From contig JACKER010000024.1 in the NCBI GenBank assembly GCA_020632925.1, positions 51,000 to 114,999 on the forward strand: a stretch of DNA of 64,000 bases, read 5' to 3'. The notes below the pieces were generated by a model. That model was not told where the DNA came from. It saw nothing but the letters and a program-made list of their open reading frames with translations, and did not search any database. This document shows, piece by piece, positions 23,616 to 31,733 of the stretch. Source of the stretch: Alphaproteobacteria bacterium. Lineage in GTDB: Bacteria; Myxococcota_A; UBA796; GCA-2862545. Position numbers and translations under genes: made by a program. Numbering within the stretch: position 1 is the first letter of the stretch; each line of letters begins with the position of its first letter.

Positions 23616-23640
23616 TGCATCTGTTCATGCTGAACATGCA
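23616..23640. promoter_or_regulatory. Inverted repeats in the lysR-epimerase region (putative LysR site)
   Basis: TGTTCA-TGC-TGAACA (23622-23636) is a perfect 6-bp inverted repeat. It is enclosed by TGCAT (23616-23620) and ATGCA (23636-23640). Dyads of this kind between divergent start codons are typical LysR binding sites. Confidence 0.5.
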
Positions 23641-23690
23641 TTGGGTGAACAGGACGGGACGGGTGACCCTCCAGACATCGGAGGTCGGCC

Positions 23691-24650
23691 ATGAAGGTGT
23701 TCGTCACGGGAGGTTCGGGGTTCGTCGGGGGTCACGCGATCGAGGCGCTCGCCGCCGCGGGGCACGAGGTCCTGGCGATGGCGCGGTCCGAGCGGTCCGC
23801 CGAGGTCGTGCGCGGGCTCGGGGCGGCCCCCGTGCGCTGCGATCTGGACACGGTCGCAGCGGAGCACCTCTCGGGCTGCGACGCGGTCGTGCACGCGGCC
23901 GCCTACGTCGAGGAGACGGGTTCCTGGGACGACTACTGGCGGGCCAACGTCGAGGGGACGCAGCGGGTGGTCGACGCTGCGCGGGCCGCCGGCGTGCGCC
24001 GCTTCGTGCTCGTGTCCACCAACGCCACCGTGTTCGACAGCAGCGATCAGCTCGACGTCGACGAGGCCTGGCTCTACCCGGCGTCGCCGCCCTTCGCCTA
24101 CGCCGCGACCAAGGCCGAGGCGGAGCGTCGCGTGCTCGCCGCGGACGGGGAGGGGATGACGACGGTGGCGCTGCGCCCCTGCTTCGTCTGGGGGCCGCGG
24201 GACAACACCGTGCTGCCCGCGCTCCGGCGGATGGCGGGCGACGGCTCGTTCGTGTGGATCGACGGCGGCCGCGCCCGTGTCTCGACGACGCACGTGGCCA
24301 ACCTGGTGCACGCGATCGAGCTCTCGCTGACGCAGGGCCGCGGCGGCCAGGCGTACTTCGTGGCCGACGAGGACCAGGTCACCCTGCGCCAGTTCGTCGG
24401 CGGACTCGCGACCGCCACCGGGCTCACCCTCCCCGATCGCTCGGTCCCCGCGGCGCTCGCCCGTCCCGCCGCCCGTGCGCTCGACCTCGTCTTCCGCACG
24501 TTCCGTCTGGGCGCCTCGCCGGTGCCGGTGATGACGGTCGACGTGATGTCGAGCGCGATGACGGTGCGCACGGAGAAGGCCCGCGCCGAGCTCGGGTGGA
24601 CGCCGGTGGTCGACCGGGAGCGGGGCCTGGCGACGCTCACCCTCGCTTGA
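23691..24650 (+). CDS. NAD-dependent epimerase/dehydratase (extended SDR)
   Basis: This 319-residue protein has a Rossmann start MKVFVTGGSGFVGGHAIEAL, VVHAAAYVEE in the cofactor-binding region, FVLVSTNATVF and the catalytic YxxxK as FAYAATKAE (near residue 135), then ALRPCFVWGP. These are extended short-chain dehydrogenase features seen in sugar-nucleotide epimerases and 3-beta-HSD-like enzymes. The substrate cannot be told. GGAGGT is five bases before the ATG. It is likely controlled by the divergent LysR. It converges on the metallo-hydrolase gene with a 14-base overlap. Confidence 0.92.
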   Translation: MKVFVTGGSGFVGGHAIEALAAAGHEVLAMARSERSAEVVRGLGAAPVRCDLDTVAAEHLSGCDAVVHAAAYVEETGSWDDYWRANVEGTQRVVDAARAAGVRRFVLVSTNATVFDSSDQLDVDEAWLYPASPPFAYAATKAEAERRVLAADGEGMTTVALRPCFVWGPRDNTVLPALRRMAGDGSFVWIDGGRARVSTTHVANLVHAIELSLTQGRGGQAYFVADEDQVTLRQFVGGLATATGLTLPDRSVPAALARPAARALDLVFRTFRLGASPVPVMTVDVMSSAMTVRTEKARAELGWTPVVDRERGLATLTLA

Positions 24651-25581
24651 AGCGGCGCTTGCGGACCGCGAACGCGAGTCCCTGGCCGTTGAGCTCGGCG
24701 TCGAGCGCTACGAGCTTCCGCGCCACGGGGTCGTCGCCGAAGCCGTGGGAGGCGAGCTCGGCGTCCAGCACCTCCGCGCACAGCCGGCCGAAGAACGCGT
24801 CGAGCGCGTCCCCGTCGATGCCTTCGCGGTCCGCCCGGTCGACGGCCTCGCCCAGGACGCGCAGCTGGCGGCGCAGGGCGTCGGCGATGCCGGCCACGTC
24901 GCGCTGCTCGGCCATGTGCGTGGGGAACACGCGGGCCGTACCCAGCGCGGCGATGCGGTCCACCGACGCCAGCGCCGCGTCCGCGTCGAAGTCGGTGGGC
25001 GTGGTGGACGGGAAGGCGAGCGTGCCGTTGCGCTGGAGGTACGGGTAGACGATGCCGAAGGCGTCGCCGGTGAACACCGCGTCCCCGAGCGGGTCGTGGA
25101 CCACGAGGTGGTGGTTCGCGTGCCCGCGGGTGTGGAGGAAGCGCAGCGGCCGGTCCGCCAGCCGGACCTCCTCGCCGTCCGCCATCGAGCGCACGCGCTC
25201 CGCCGGGATCGGGACGAGCTCGCCGTACAGCTCCGCGAAGCGCGCCTCGCCGTAGACCTCGGTGGCGCCGGCGCGGATGCGCGACGGGTCGATCAGGTGG
25301 GGCGCCGCCTTGGGGTGCGTCATCACCACGGCGTTCGGGAGGTGGCGCACGAGCTCACCCGCGCCGCCCGCGTGGTCGAGGTGGGCGTGGGTCACCAGCA
25401 CGAGGTCGACCTGCTCGGGCGTCAGGCCCGTCTCCGCCAGGGCCCCCAGCAGGCGGGGCACGGCCCGGACGGTGTTGGTCTCCACGAACGCGGCGCGACC
25501 GCCGTCCTCGATGAGGTAGCAGGCGGCCACCCCGTGCTCGCCGGTGTACTCGGTGTCGATGGTCACGACGGGGGCGGTCAC
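24637..25581 (-). CDS. Metallo-beta-lactamase-fold hydrolase
   Basis: This 314-residue protein carries the metal motif THAHLDHAGG, then FLHTRGHANHH, the bridging Asp in VFTGDAFG, and a distal His in VFPTHMAEQ. The substrate is not evident; thioesterase, lactonase or glyoxalase-like activities are possible. The GTG start overlaps the stop of the upstream kinase by four bases with GGAGGAG before it, so the two are made together. It ends in a basic AVRKRRFKRG tail. Confidence 0.9.
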   Translation of the reverse strand: MTAPVVTIDTEYTGEHGVAACYLIEDGGRAAFVETNTVRAVPRLLGALAETGLTPEQVDLVLVTHAHLDHAGGAGELVRHLPNAVVMTHPKAAPHLIDPSRIRAGATEVYGEARFAELYGELVPIPAERVRSMADGEEVRLADRPLRFLHTRGHANHHLVVHDPLGDAVFTGDAFGIVYPYLQRNGTLAFPSTTPTDFDADAALASVDRIAALGTARVFPTHMAEQRDVAGIADALRRQLRVLGEAVDRADREGIDGDALDAFFGRLCAEVLDAELASHGFGDDPVARKLVALDAELNGQGLAFAVRKRRFKRG

Positions 25582-28500
25582 GTCTCCTCCAGGGCCTCGA
25601 GCCAGTCCGACAGGCGCCCGGCCCGGTCGAGGTCCACGAGCACCAGGCGCTCCTGCACCACGCCGAGGATCCACCGGTTCGTGCGGTCGCCGAAGGTGCC
25701 CTCGGCCACCAGGTGCTCGACCCGCGCCATGGAGCGGTCGGCCTCGTCCTCGGCGCCGCGCGCCACCTGGCACAGCGCCAGCGCGGCCCACGCACCGAGC
25801 GCACGCCGCTCCCAGCCGGCGCCCTCGAGCTCCCGGACGAGCCGATCGAGCACCTCCTCGGCCTCGTCGTACCGCTCCATGAGCATGTCGTTGATGGCGC
25901 GCGTCGCGTCCATCAGCCATCGCGGGGCGCCCGTGACCCCCAGCGCGTCGGCCTGCTCGCGCTGCCGCTGGAAGCCGACGCGGGCTTCCTCGAATCGGCC
26001 GGACTCCATCGAGACCTCGGCGCGCATCCCGCGGGCCATCATGGCCTGCCAGGCGCGCCCCGCGGCATCGAAGGCCAGGGCCGCGCGCTCCGCCGCCGCG
26101 TCGGCCAGGGCGAGGTTCCCGCTGGCGAGCTCGATGTCGGCCCGCGCCCAGTCCAGCCAGGCGAACCACTCGGCGGGGCCCTGTGCGGCCTTCCAGACCT
26201 GTTCCGCGTGGTCGAGGTGCGTCCGCGCCTCGTCGTACCGGCCGGCCCCCGCGGCCACGAGCGCCAGGCTCTGGTGGCAGTCGCCCACCTGCTCGTGGTC
26301 GCCGGCGCGCTCGAGCAGCGGCAGCGCGTCCCGCAGGTCTCGCTCGCTCGCCGCCCGATCGCCGAGCAGGGTGCGCACGCCGCCGCGAAGGCGCAGCGCC
26401 GTCCCGGCGGCACGTGGATCGTCGGTGGCGAGCGCGAGCACCCGTCCGCAGGTCGCCTCGGCCGCCGCGAACGCTCCGAGCTCCACCTCGACCCGGGCCT
26501 TCAGGTCGAGCACGGCCAGGAGCTGGTCGCCCGCCGCCTGCTCGGCGATCGCGACGGCGCGTGCGGCAGCGCGGAAGTCCCCCAGCCGGCGCAGCGCCTG
26601 GGCGGAGGTCAACGCGATGTCGCGGGCGCCGTCGATCTCCCCGGACTCCAGCAGGTGGCGCGCGCGGCGGATGCCCACCAACGGGTGAGCCTGGTCGGGC
26701 AGCAACGCCTCGGCGCAGGCGCGGTGCGTGCTCTGCCAGCGGCCCCCTTCGCGGCAGCGCCGATCCAGGGCTTCGCGGAGGAGCTGGTGGGCGACCCGGA
26801 AGGAGTTCGTGTCGTCGATCAACAGGCCGCGACGGGCGACCTCCTCCTGCCCGCGCATGTCGAAGCCCGCGATCCGACAGGCTCGCTGCCACTCGTCGTG
26901 CGAGACCAGGCCACCCAGGGCCGCTGCCACCTCGAGGGTCTCCGCGGCGCCCGAGGGGAGATCGCCCAGGCGGTCCATCCACAAGCGATGCAGATCGTCG
27001 GGCAGGTCCGCCCGCGCACCGGGGACGAGCGTCAGGCCGCCCCCCCGGGCGTCGAGGACGCCGCGCCGGACCCAGTCGCCGACGAGCTGGACCGCGAACA
27101 GGGGCATCCCGCCGGCGCGCTCGGTCACCCGGTCCGCCAGGTCCTCGTCCAGGCCCAGCATGGCCCCGAGCAGCGTGCGCGTGTCCTCCTCGGTCAGGGG
27201 GCCCACGTCGAGCGTGCGCGCGGGGACGGCGTCGAGCCCGGGCACCCCGTCCTCCCCGGACGTCGCCACCACGAGGATGGGGAGATCCGAGGCCACGATC
27301 TCGGCGATCAGGGACACCGCCTCGGGTGCGTGGTCCAGGTCGTCGAGCCACCACACGACGGGCCGGCGGCTCGCGGCCTGGCGGAGCACGACCCGCACGA
27401 GCTGGTCGCGCTCCTCGGGTCGGAGAGGTTCCCCCGCGATCCACTCCGACAGGCGGAGGCGGTCGTCGGGGCTTGCGTCCGGCAGCCGTCGCCGGATCTG
27501 ATCCTCGATCTCCATCCGCGGGAGGCCCGTCGTGGGCAGCCACCGGGCGATCATGGGCGCGAACCCGTGGCTGCCGCCGCCAGCGGGGCCGTGGGTGGCG
27601 ACGAGGACGTCGGCGGCGCCGCTCGCGTGCGCGAGGGTGACGAGCTCGTCCGCGAGGCGGGACTTCCCGATGCCGGAGGGGCCGCGCAGCCACACGAGCG
27701 CCGCGCCCTCGCCGTCCGTGACCCGCCGCAGGGCGTCCCAGATCACGTCGCGCTCGTGCTCCCGGTCGACCAGGGGGAGCGCGCGCAGCCCGAACAGCCC
27801 GAGGCCCGCGCCCGTCAGGTGCCGGTGATCGGCCGCGGTCGCCGGCCAGCGCGGTGGCAGCGGCGGGACGGCGAGGTGGCGCGCAGGCACCGGCGGTGGT
27901 GCCGGGGGCGGCTCCTCGATGGACATCGAGTCGGTCTGCCAGGTGTCCGAGGTGGTGGGCTGGGCCAGCGGCGCCAGCGAGATCTTCGGCGCGGCGCCGC
28001 GCTCGGACAGCCCGCGCAGCGCGTGCGCGGCGTCGGCGGCGCGTTCGAAGCGCTGCCCGGGGAACTTGGCGAGCATCACCTCGGTCCAGTCCGACAGGCC
28101 CGGGGGCCAGCCGTTGGGCAGCGGGAGCTTCCCCGGGTGGTCCAGCATGTGGGCGCGCGGGAGCGCCGAGACGGGGAGGTGGAACGGCGGGCGGCCCGCG
28201 GCGAGCCACCAGGTGAGGCAGCCGACGCTGTACAGGTCCGTCGCGGGGACCGGCGGGTGCCCCATGTGGAACCGCTCGGGCGCCATGAACAGCGGCGTGC
28301 CGGCCCCGCTGCTGCTGTCGTGCGTGTCGTCGTCGGGACGGCTCGCGATCCCGAAGTCCGCGAGCCGCACCCTGCCGGTCGCGTCCACCAGCACGTTCTG
28401 CGGCTTGATGTCGAGGTGGATGACGCCGCGCGCGTGCGCGTGGGCGAGGGCGTCGAGCAGCTCGAGCAGGATGCGGCGCGTCTCGGCCCACGTGCGCCGG

Positions 28501-28844
28501 CCGGGCTCGGCGCGGAGCCAGGTCGACAGCGTGTCGTCCACCCAGGACATCGCGAGCCACGGGCTGCCCGCGTCCAGGCCGGGGAGCCCGGGCGGGACGA
28601 TCCCCGAGTCGTACACGTCGACGATCCCCGGGTGCCTCAACCCCGCGATCGTGTGGATCTCGCGCTCGAAGGCCTGCTGCCAGCGCGGGGTCTTCGCGTG
28701 GTCCGAGACGAGCACCTTGACCGCGGCGTCCACGCCCGACCGGTGTCGCGCACGCCAGACGGACCCCGAGCCTCCCCGTCCGATCGGCTCCTGCAGCTCG
28801 AATCCGGTCAGCCTCAGCGTCGTCACGCGCCCATCGTGCCACAT
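25578..28844 (-). CDS. Ser/Thr kinase fused to AAA ATPase and TPR region
   Basis: This 1088-residue protein has an N-terminal kinase with IGRGGSGSVW, AAVKVL, HLDIKPQN (near 141; Leu replaces the usual Arg of HRD), LADFGIAS and GTPLFMAPER. An AAA_16/STAND-type ATPase follows, with Walker A GPSGIGKSRL (near 385) and Walker B VVWWLDDLDHA (near 497). The C-terminal 450 residues are TPR-like helices. Such proteins sense a partner through TPRs, switch with ATP, and phosphorylate targets. A GTG 18 bases downstream is an alternative start. It overlaps the metallo-hydrolase gene by four bases. Confidence 0.9.
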   Translation of the reverse strand: MWHDGRVTTLRLTGFELQEPIGRGGSGSVWRARHRSGVDAAVKVLVSDHAKTPRWQQAFEREIHTIAGLRHPGIVDVYDSGIVPPGLPGLDAGSPWLAMSWVDDTLSTWLRAEPGRRTWAETRRILLELLDALAHAHARGVIHLDIKPQNVLVDATGRVRLADFGIASRPDDDTHDSSSGAGTPLFMAPERFHMGHPPVPATDLYSVGCLTWWLAAGRPPFHLPVSALPRAHMLDHPGKLPLPNGWPPGLSDWTEVMLAKFPGQRFERAADAAHALRGLSERGAAPKISLAPLAQPTTSDTWQTDSMSIEEPPPAPPPVPARHLAVPPLPPRWPATAADHRHLTGAGLGLFGLRALPLVDREHERDVIWDALRRVTDGEGAALVWLRGPSGIGKSRLADELVTLAHASGAADVLVATHGPAGGGSHGFAPMIARWLPTTGLPRMEIEDQIRRRLPDASPDDRLRLSEWIAGEPLRPEERDQLVRVVLRQAASRRPVVWWLDDLDHAPEAVSLIAEIVASDLPILVVATSGEDGVPGLDAVPARTLDVGPLTEEDTRTLLGAMLGLDEDLADRVTERAGGMPLFAVQLVGDWVRRGVLDARGGGLTLVPGARADLPDDLHRLWMDRLGDLPSGAAETLEVAAALGGLVSHDEWQRACRIAGFDMRGQEEVARRGLLIDDTNSFRVAHQLLREALDRRCREGGRWQSTHRACAEALLPDQAHPLVGIRRARHLLESGEIDGARDIALTSAQALRRLGDFRAAARAVAIAEQAAGDQLLAVLDLKARVEVELGAFAAAEATCGRVLALATDDPRAAGTALRLRGGVRTLLGDRAASERDLRDALPLLERAGDHEQVGDCHQSLALVAAGAGRYDEARTHLDHAEQVWKAAQGPAEWFAWLDWARADIELASGNLALADAAAERAALAFDAAGRAWQAMMARGMRAEVSMESGRFEEARVGFQRQREQADALGVTGAPRWLMDATRAINDMLMERYDEAEEVLDRLVRELEGAGWERRALGAWAALALCQVARGAEDEADRSMARVEHLVAEGTFGDRTNRWILGVVQERLVLVDLDRAGRLSDWLEALEET

Positions 28845-28928
28845 CCCGCCGCGACACGGGCGTCACGGATCGGGGACGAGATGGCGGTGGCGGAAGATGT
28901 GATCAAGGTAGAACCTGCGTGAATTGCT

Positions 28929-28944
28929 TGGCACGCATGTCGCA
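28929..28944 (+). promoter_or_regulatory. Near-consensus sigma-54 promoter in a gene-free gap
   Basis: TGGCACGCATGTCGCA differs from TGGCAC-R-N4-TTGCW at one position, with exact GG-N10-GC spacing. It points rightward, although both flanking genes are on the minus strand, so it does not serve either of them. The local sequence is unusually A+T-rich for this window. Confidence 0.55.
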
Positions 28945-28955
28945 TTGTATTCCTG

Positions 28956-29036
28956 CGTCGACGGTCGATGTCCGTGCCCCTGAAACGGCCGTCGCAAGCA
29001 GGGGGCGGTGGGGATGGGCCTCACCGCTCCCTGTTC
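28956..29036 (+). ncRNA. Candidate small RNA behind a sigma-54-type promoter
   Basis: Starting 12 bases after the -12 element, the plus strand can form two stems. The first is 28959-28967 with 28986-28994 (9 bp, one G-U). The second is 28999-29010 with 29022-29033 (12 bp, one G-U that would be an A-C mismatch on the other strand), followed by TTCTACT. A transcript of about 80 bases ending at the second stem is plausible. The second stem may instead, or also, terminate the glutathione peroxidase gene, which stops at 29040 on the other strand. The rest of the 28845-29039 gap shows no gene. Confidence 0.4.
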
Positions 29037-29039
29037 TAC

Positions 29040-29600
29040 TCAGGGGGAGGCCAACGCCTCTTCGACGGCGGCCACCACCTCGTCGGCCAGCGGCTCGACC
29101 CGCGGCGAGAAGCGTCGCGCGACCGTGCCGTCCCGTCCGACGAGGAACTTCTCGAAGTTCCAGGTGATGTCGCCGCCTCCGCCCGCCTCGCTGCCGATCA
29201 GCCAGCGATACAGCGCGCTGCGGCCCGCTCCGTTGACCTCCTGCTTGGCGAGGAGCGGGAAGGTCACCCCGTAGGTGAGCGAGCAGAAGGACGCGATCTG
29301 TTCCGGGGTGCCGGGCTCCTGCCCCAGGAACTGGTTGCACGGCGCGCCGACGATGGTGAACCCTCGGTCGGCGTAGCGGTCGAAGAGGGCCTGCAGGCCC
29401 TGGTACTGCGGCGTCAACCCGCACTTGCTCGCGACGTTGACGAACAGCACGACGCGGCCTTTCCACACCGACGGGTCGAGCGGTCGGCCATCGAGCTCCA
29501 CGAGCTCGATCTCGTCCAGGCTCGCCGGCCCGCCCTCCGGCGGCTTGCCGTACGCCAGGCGCTGCGCCATCCCCACAGTCGCCTCGATCGCCTTCTTCAC
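29040..29600 (-). CDS. Glutathione peroxidase-family thiol peroxidase
   Basis: This 186-residue protein has the GPx signature VNVASKCGLTPQYQGL with peroxidatic Cys60, where Sec occurs in some members. The Gln of CNQFLGQEPGT and the Trp of ITWNFEKFLVGRDG complete the catalytic set. It reduces hydrogen and lipid peroxides in the cytoplasm, in bacteria often with thioredoxin rather than glutathione. The GTG start has GGAGGT five bases upstream. It is divergent from the DUF4397 lipoprotein gene with 48 bases between. Confidence 0.95.
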   Translation of the reverse strand: MKKAIEATVGMAQRLAYGKPPEGGPASLDEIELVELDGRPLDPSVWKGRVVLFVNVASKCGLTPQYQGLQALFDRYADRGFTIVGAPCNQFLGQEPGTPEQIASFCSLTYGVTFPLLAKQEVNGAGRSALYRWLIGSEAGGGGDITWNFEKFLVGRDGTVARRFSPRVEPLADEVVAAVEEALASP

Positions 29601-29648
29601 GCGGACCTCCCTCGCGGCGTGATATCCCGCGGACTGGCGGAGGGATGG

Positions 29649-30449
29649 GTGCTCGGGTGGTGGTTGGCGCTGTACGCGTGCGGAGGAGACGGCGACGGGC
29701 CGACCGATGCGGACGCCGACGCCGACGCGGACACCGACGCGGACAGCGACAGCGACACCGACGCGGACAGCGACGCCGACGTGGACGCCCAGGCCTACCT
29801 GCGCATGGCGAACGTGGCACCGGAGATCGGACCGCTCGATGTCTACGTGAACGACCGGCCGACGCGGGTCGCCGGGCCGGTGGCGGTGGCGGCCGGGACG
29901 ACCTTCTACAAGGTGACTCCCGGGGTCCGGGAGGTCCGGGTGGTGGGGGCGGGTGACCCCCCCTCCCTCGTCGTGGCCTCCTTCGAGCAGGATCTCGCGC
30001 CTCGCCAGCGGTACAGCGCGGTCGCCTGGGGTCCGGCGGCGACGGCCCACCTCGACCTCGTCCACGAGGACGCGACCGGGCTCGACGCCAGCCACGTGCG
30101 GTACACGCTGTTCGTCGCCGATCCGCGACTGTCCGCGGTGACGCTCGTGGACACCACCTCGTCCACGGTGCTGGCGACCGGCACCTACGGAACCCGCGTA
30201 GTGGCCGGGGACCTCGAGGTCGGCGCCCGCTCGCTCGGGCTCGATCTGGACGACGACGGAGGCGTGGACTGCTCGTTCGTGGTGTCGAACGCGGGCGGCA
30301 ACGTGGTGGTCTCGCTCTACGTCCTGTCCCGCGACGGCGAGGTCTACCTCCTGGCGCACAACCCGCAGGGCGTGCTCGCGCCCACGGCTGGCGTGGAGGC
30401 GTCGTGTCCGCTGCCCGGCGGCCACACCGGCGACACCGGTCCGGGATAG
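29649..30449 (+). CDS. DUF4397-domain lipoprotein with Asp-rich spacer
   Basis: From a GTG with GGAGGG five bases upstream, the frame gives 266 residues starting M-LGWWLALYAC-GGDG, a clear lipobox. A spacer of alternating Asp with Ala, Ser or Thr follows (about residues 19-47). Then comes a DUF4397-like domain: YLRMANVAPEIGPLDVYVND, VREVRVVGAG, YSAVAWGPA. DUF4397 domains are beta-sandwich modules of bacterial surface proteins; their role is not known. The tail ends GGHTGDTGPG. The next gene starts 11 bases on. Confidence 0.88.
   Translation: MLGWWLALYACGGDGDGPTDADADADADTDADSDSDTDADSDADVDAQAYLRMANVAPEIGPLDVYVNDRPTRVAGPVAVAAGTTFYKVTPGVREVRVVGAGDPPSLVVASFEQDLAPRQRYSAVAWGPAATAHLDLVHEDATGLDASHVRYTLFVADPRLSAVTLVDTTSSTVLATGTYGTRVVAGDLEVGARSLGLDLDDDGGVDCSFVVSNAGGNVVVSLYVLSRDGEVYLLAHNPQGVLAPTAGVEASCPLPGGHTGDTGPG
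29705..29790 (+). repeat. GACGCG-like hexanucleotide tract encoding an Asp-rich spacer
   Basis: Imperfect six-base units (GACGCG, GACGCC, GACACC, GACAGC) encode Asp-Ala/Ser/Thr pairs directly behind the lipobox. The repeat could change length without shifting frame. Confidence 0.8.
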
Positions 30450-30459
30450 CAGGGCGTCC

Positions 30460-31716
30460 ATGGACGCCGAGACCTCCGTCTTCCGACCGGTGCCTCGAAC
30501 CGGCGTGATCTACGTCATGACCCGTGCCGCCGAGCTCGGGTTCCACTACGGCCACCCCGACTGGGCCAACCTCGGCCAGGGAGCGCCCGAGACGGGCCCG
30601 CTGCCCGGCAGCCTGCCGCGGATCGAGCGGATCGAGCTCGACGCCCGCACCGACGAGTACGGACCGGTCGGCGGCATCCGCGAGCTGCGCGAGGCCGTCG
30701 CCCACCTGTACAACACCCGCTTCCGCAAGGGGATGGCGAGCCAGTACACGGCGGACAACGTCGCGATCTCGCCGGGTGGTCGCGCGGGGCTGACCCGGAT
30801 CGCGGCAGCGCTCGGGCCGGTGAACCTCGGGCACCTCCTGCCGGACTACACCGCGTACGAGGAGCTCCTCGACATCTTCAAGGCCTTCGTCCCGCTGCCG
30901 GTCGTGACCGAGCAGCAGGAAGGCTTCGCCCTCACCACCGACCAGCTGCGCAAGGAGATCGTGGGCCGCGGGCTCGGCGCGCTCCTCCTGTCGAACCCGT
31001 GCAACCCGACGGGCCACGTGGTGCGCGGCGGCGCGCTGCGGGCGTGGGTGGAGCTGTGCCGCAAGCACGGCGTGGCGCTGATCCTCGACGAGTTCTACGC
31101 GCACTACCTGTACGGCGAGGTGCTCCGCGCCGACGGACCCGCGCTCTCCGCCGCCCGGTACGTCGAGGACGTCGACCACGACCCGGTCGTCATCGTCGAC
31201 GGGCTGACCAAGAACTGGCGGTACCCGGGCTGGCGGCTGTCGTGGACCGTGGGTCCGAAGTGGCTCATCGAGCGGCTCGCATCCGCGGGGTCCTTCCTCG
31301 ACGGCGGCCCGGCGCACCCGCTGCAGCGCGCCGCGGTCCCGCTGCTCGATCCGGCGCGGGCGGACACCGAGGCGCGCGCCATCCAACAGGCGTTCTCCGC
31401 GAAGCGCGATCTCGTGGTCGAGCGCCTGCGGTCGATGGGCATGGGCGTGGACGTGGTGCCCAACGGCGCCTTCTACGTGTTCGCCTCGCTCGACGACCTC
31501 CCCGAGCCGCTGCGCGACGGCATGGCCTTCTTCGAGGCCGCGCTCCGGCGCAACGTCGTCGTCGTCCCCGGCGAGTTCTTCGACATCAACCCGGGGAAGC
31601 GCCGGTCCCACATCCCGTCGCGCCTCAAGAGCCACGTCCGCATCAGCTTCGGCCCGTCCATCGACGCCGTCCAGCTCGGGCTCGATCGCCTCGACGAGCT
31701 CATCCGCACCACCTGA
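30460..31716 (+). CDS. PLP-dependent aminotransferase, class I/II
   Basis: This 418-residue fold-type I protein has DEYGPVGGIRELREAVAHLY, the Asn of LLSNPCNPTGHV, the Asp of ALILDEFYAHY, the Schiff-base Lys in DGLTKNWRYPGWRLSW (near 250), and the carboxylate-binding Arg in HVRISFG. It should transfer amino groups between an amino acid and a keto acid in the cytoplasm; the substrate is not resolved by motif. It lies between two exported-protein genes with no obvious pathway partner. Confidence 0.93.
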   Translation: MDAETSVFRPVPRTGVIYVMTRAAELGFHYGHPDWANLGQGAPETGPLPGSLPRIERIELDARTDEYGPVGGIRELREAVAHLYNTRFRKGMASQYTADNVAISPGGRAGLTRIAAALGPVNLGHLLPDYTAYEELLDIFKAFVPLPVVTEQQEGFALTTDQLRKEIVGRGLGALLLSNPCNPTGHVVRGGALRAWVELCRKHGVALILDEFYAHYLYGEVLRADGPALSAARYVEDVDHDPVVIVDGLTKNWRYPGWRLSWTVGPKWLIERLASAGSFLDGGPAHPLQRAAVPLLDPARADTEARAIQQAFSAKRDLVVERLRSMGMGVDVVPNGAFYVFASLDDLPEPLRDGMAFFEAALRRNVVVVPGEFFDINPGKRRSHIPSRLKSHVRISFGPSIDAVQLGLDRLDELIRTT

Positions 31717-31733
31717 ACCGCCCCGGAGGTCCC

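Noticed and set aside
28968..29648. Upstream extension of the DUF4397 lipoprotein frame
   Set aside because: It runs antisense through glutathione peroxidase; the GTG at 29649 has a ribosome site and a lipobox directly after it.
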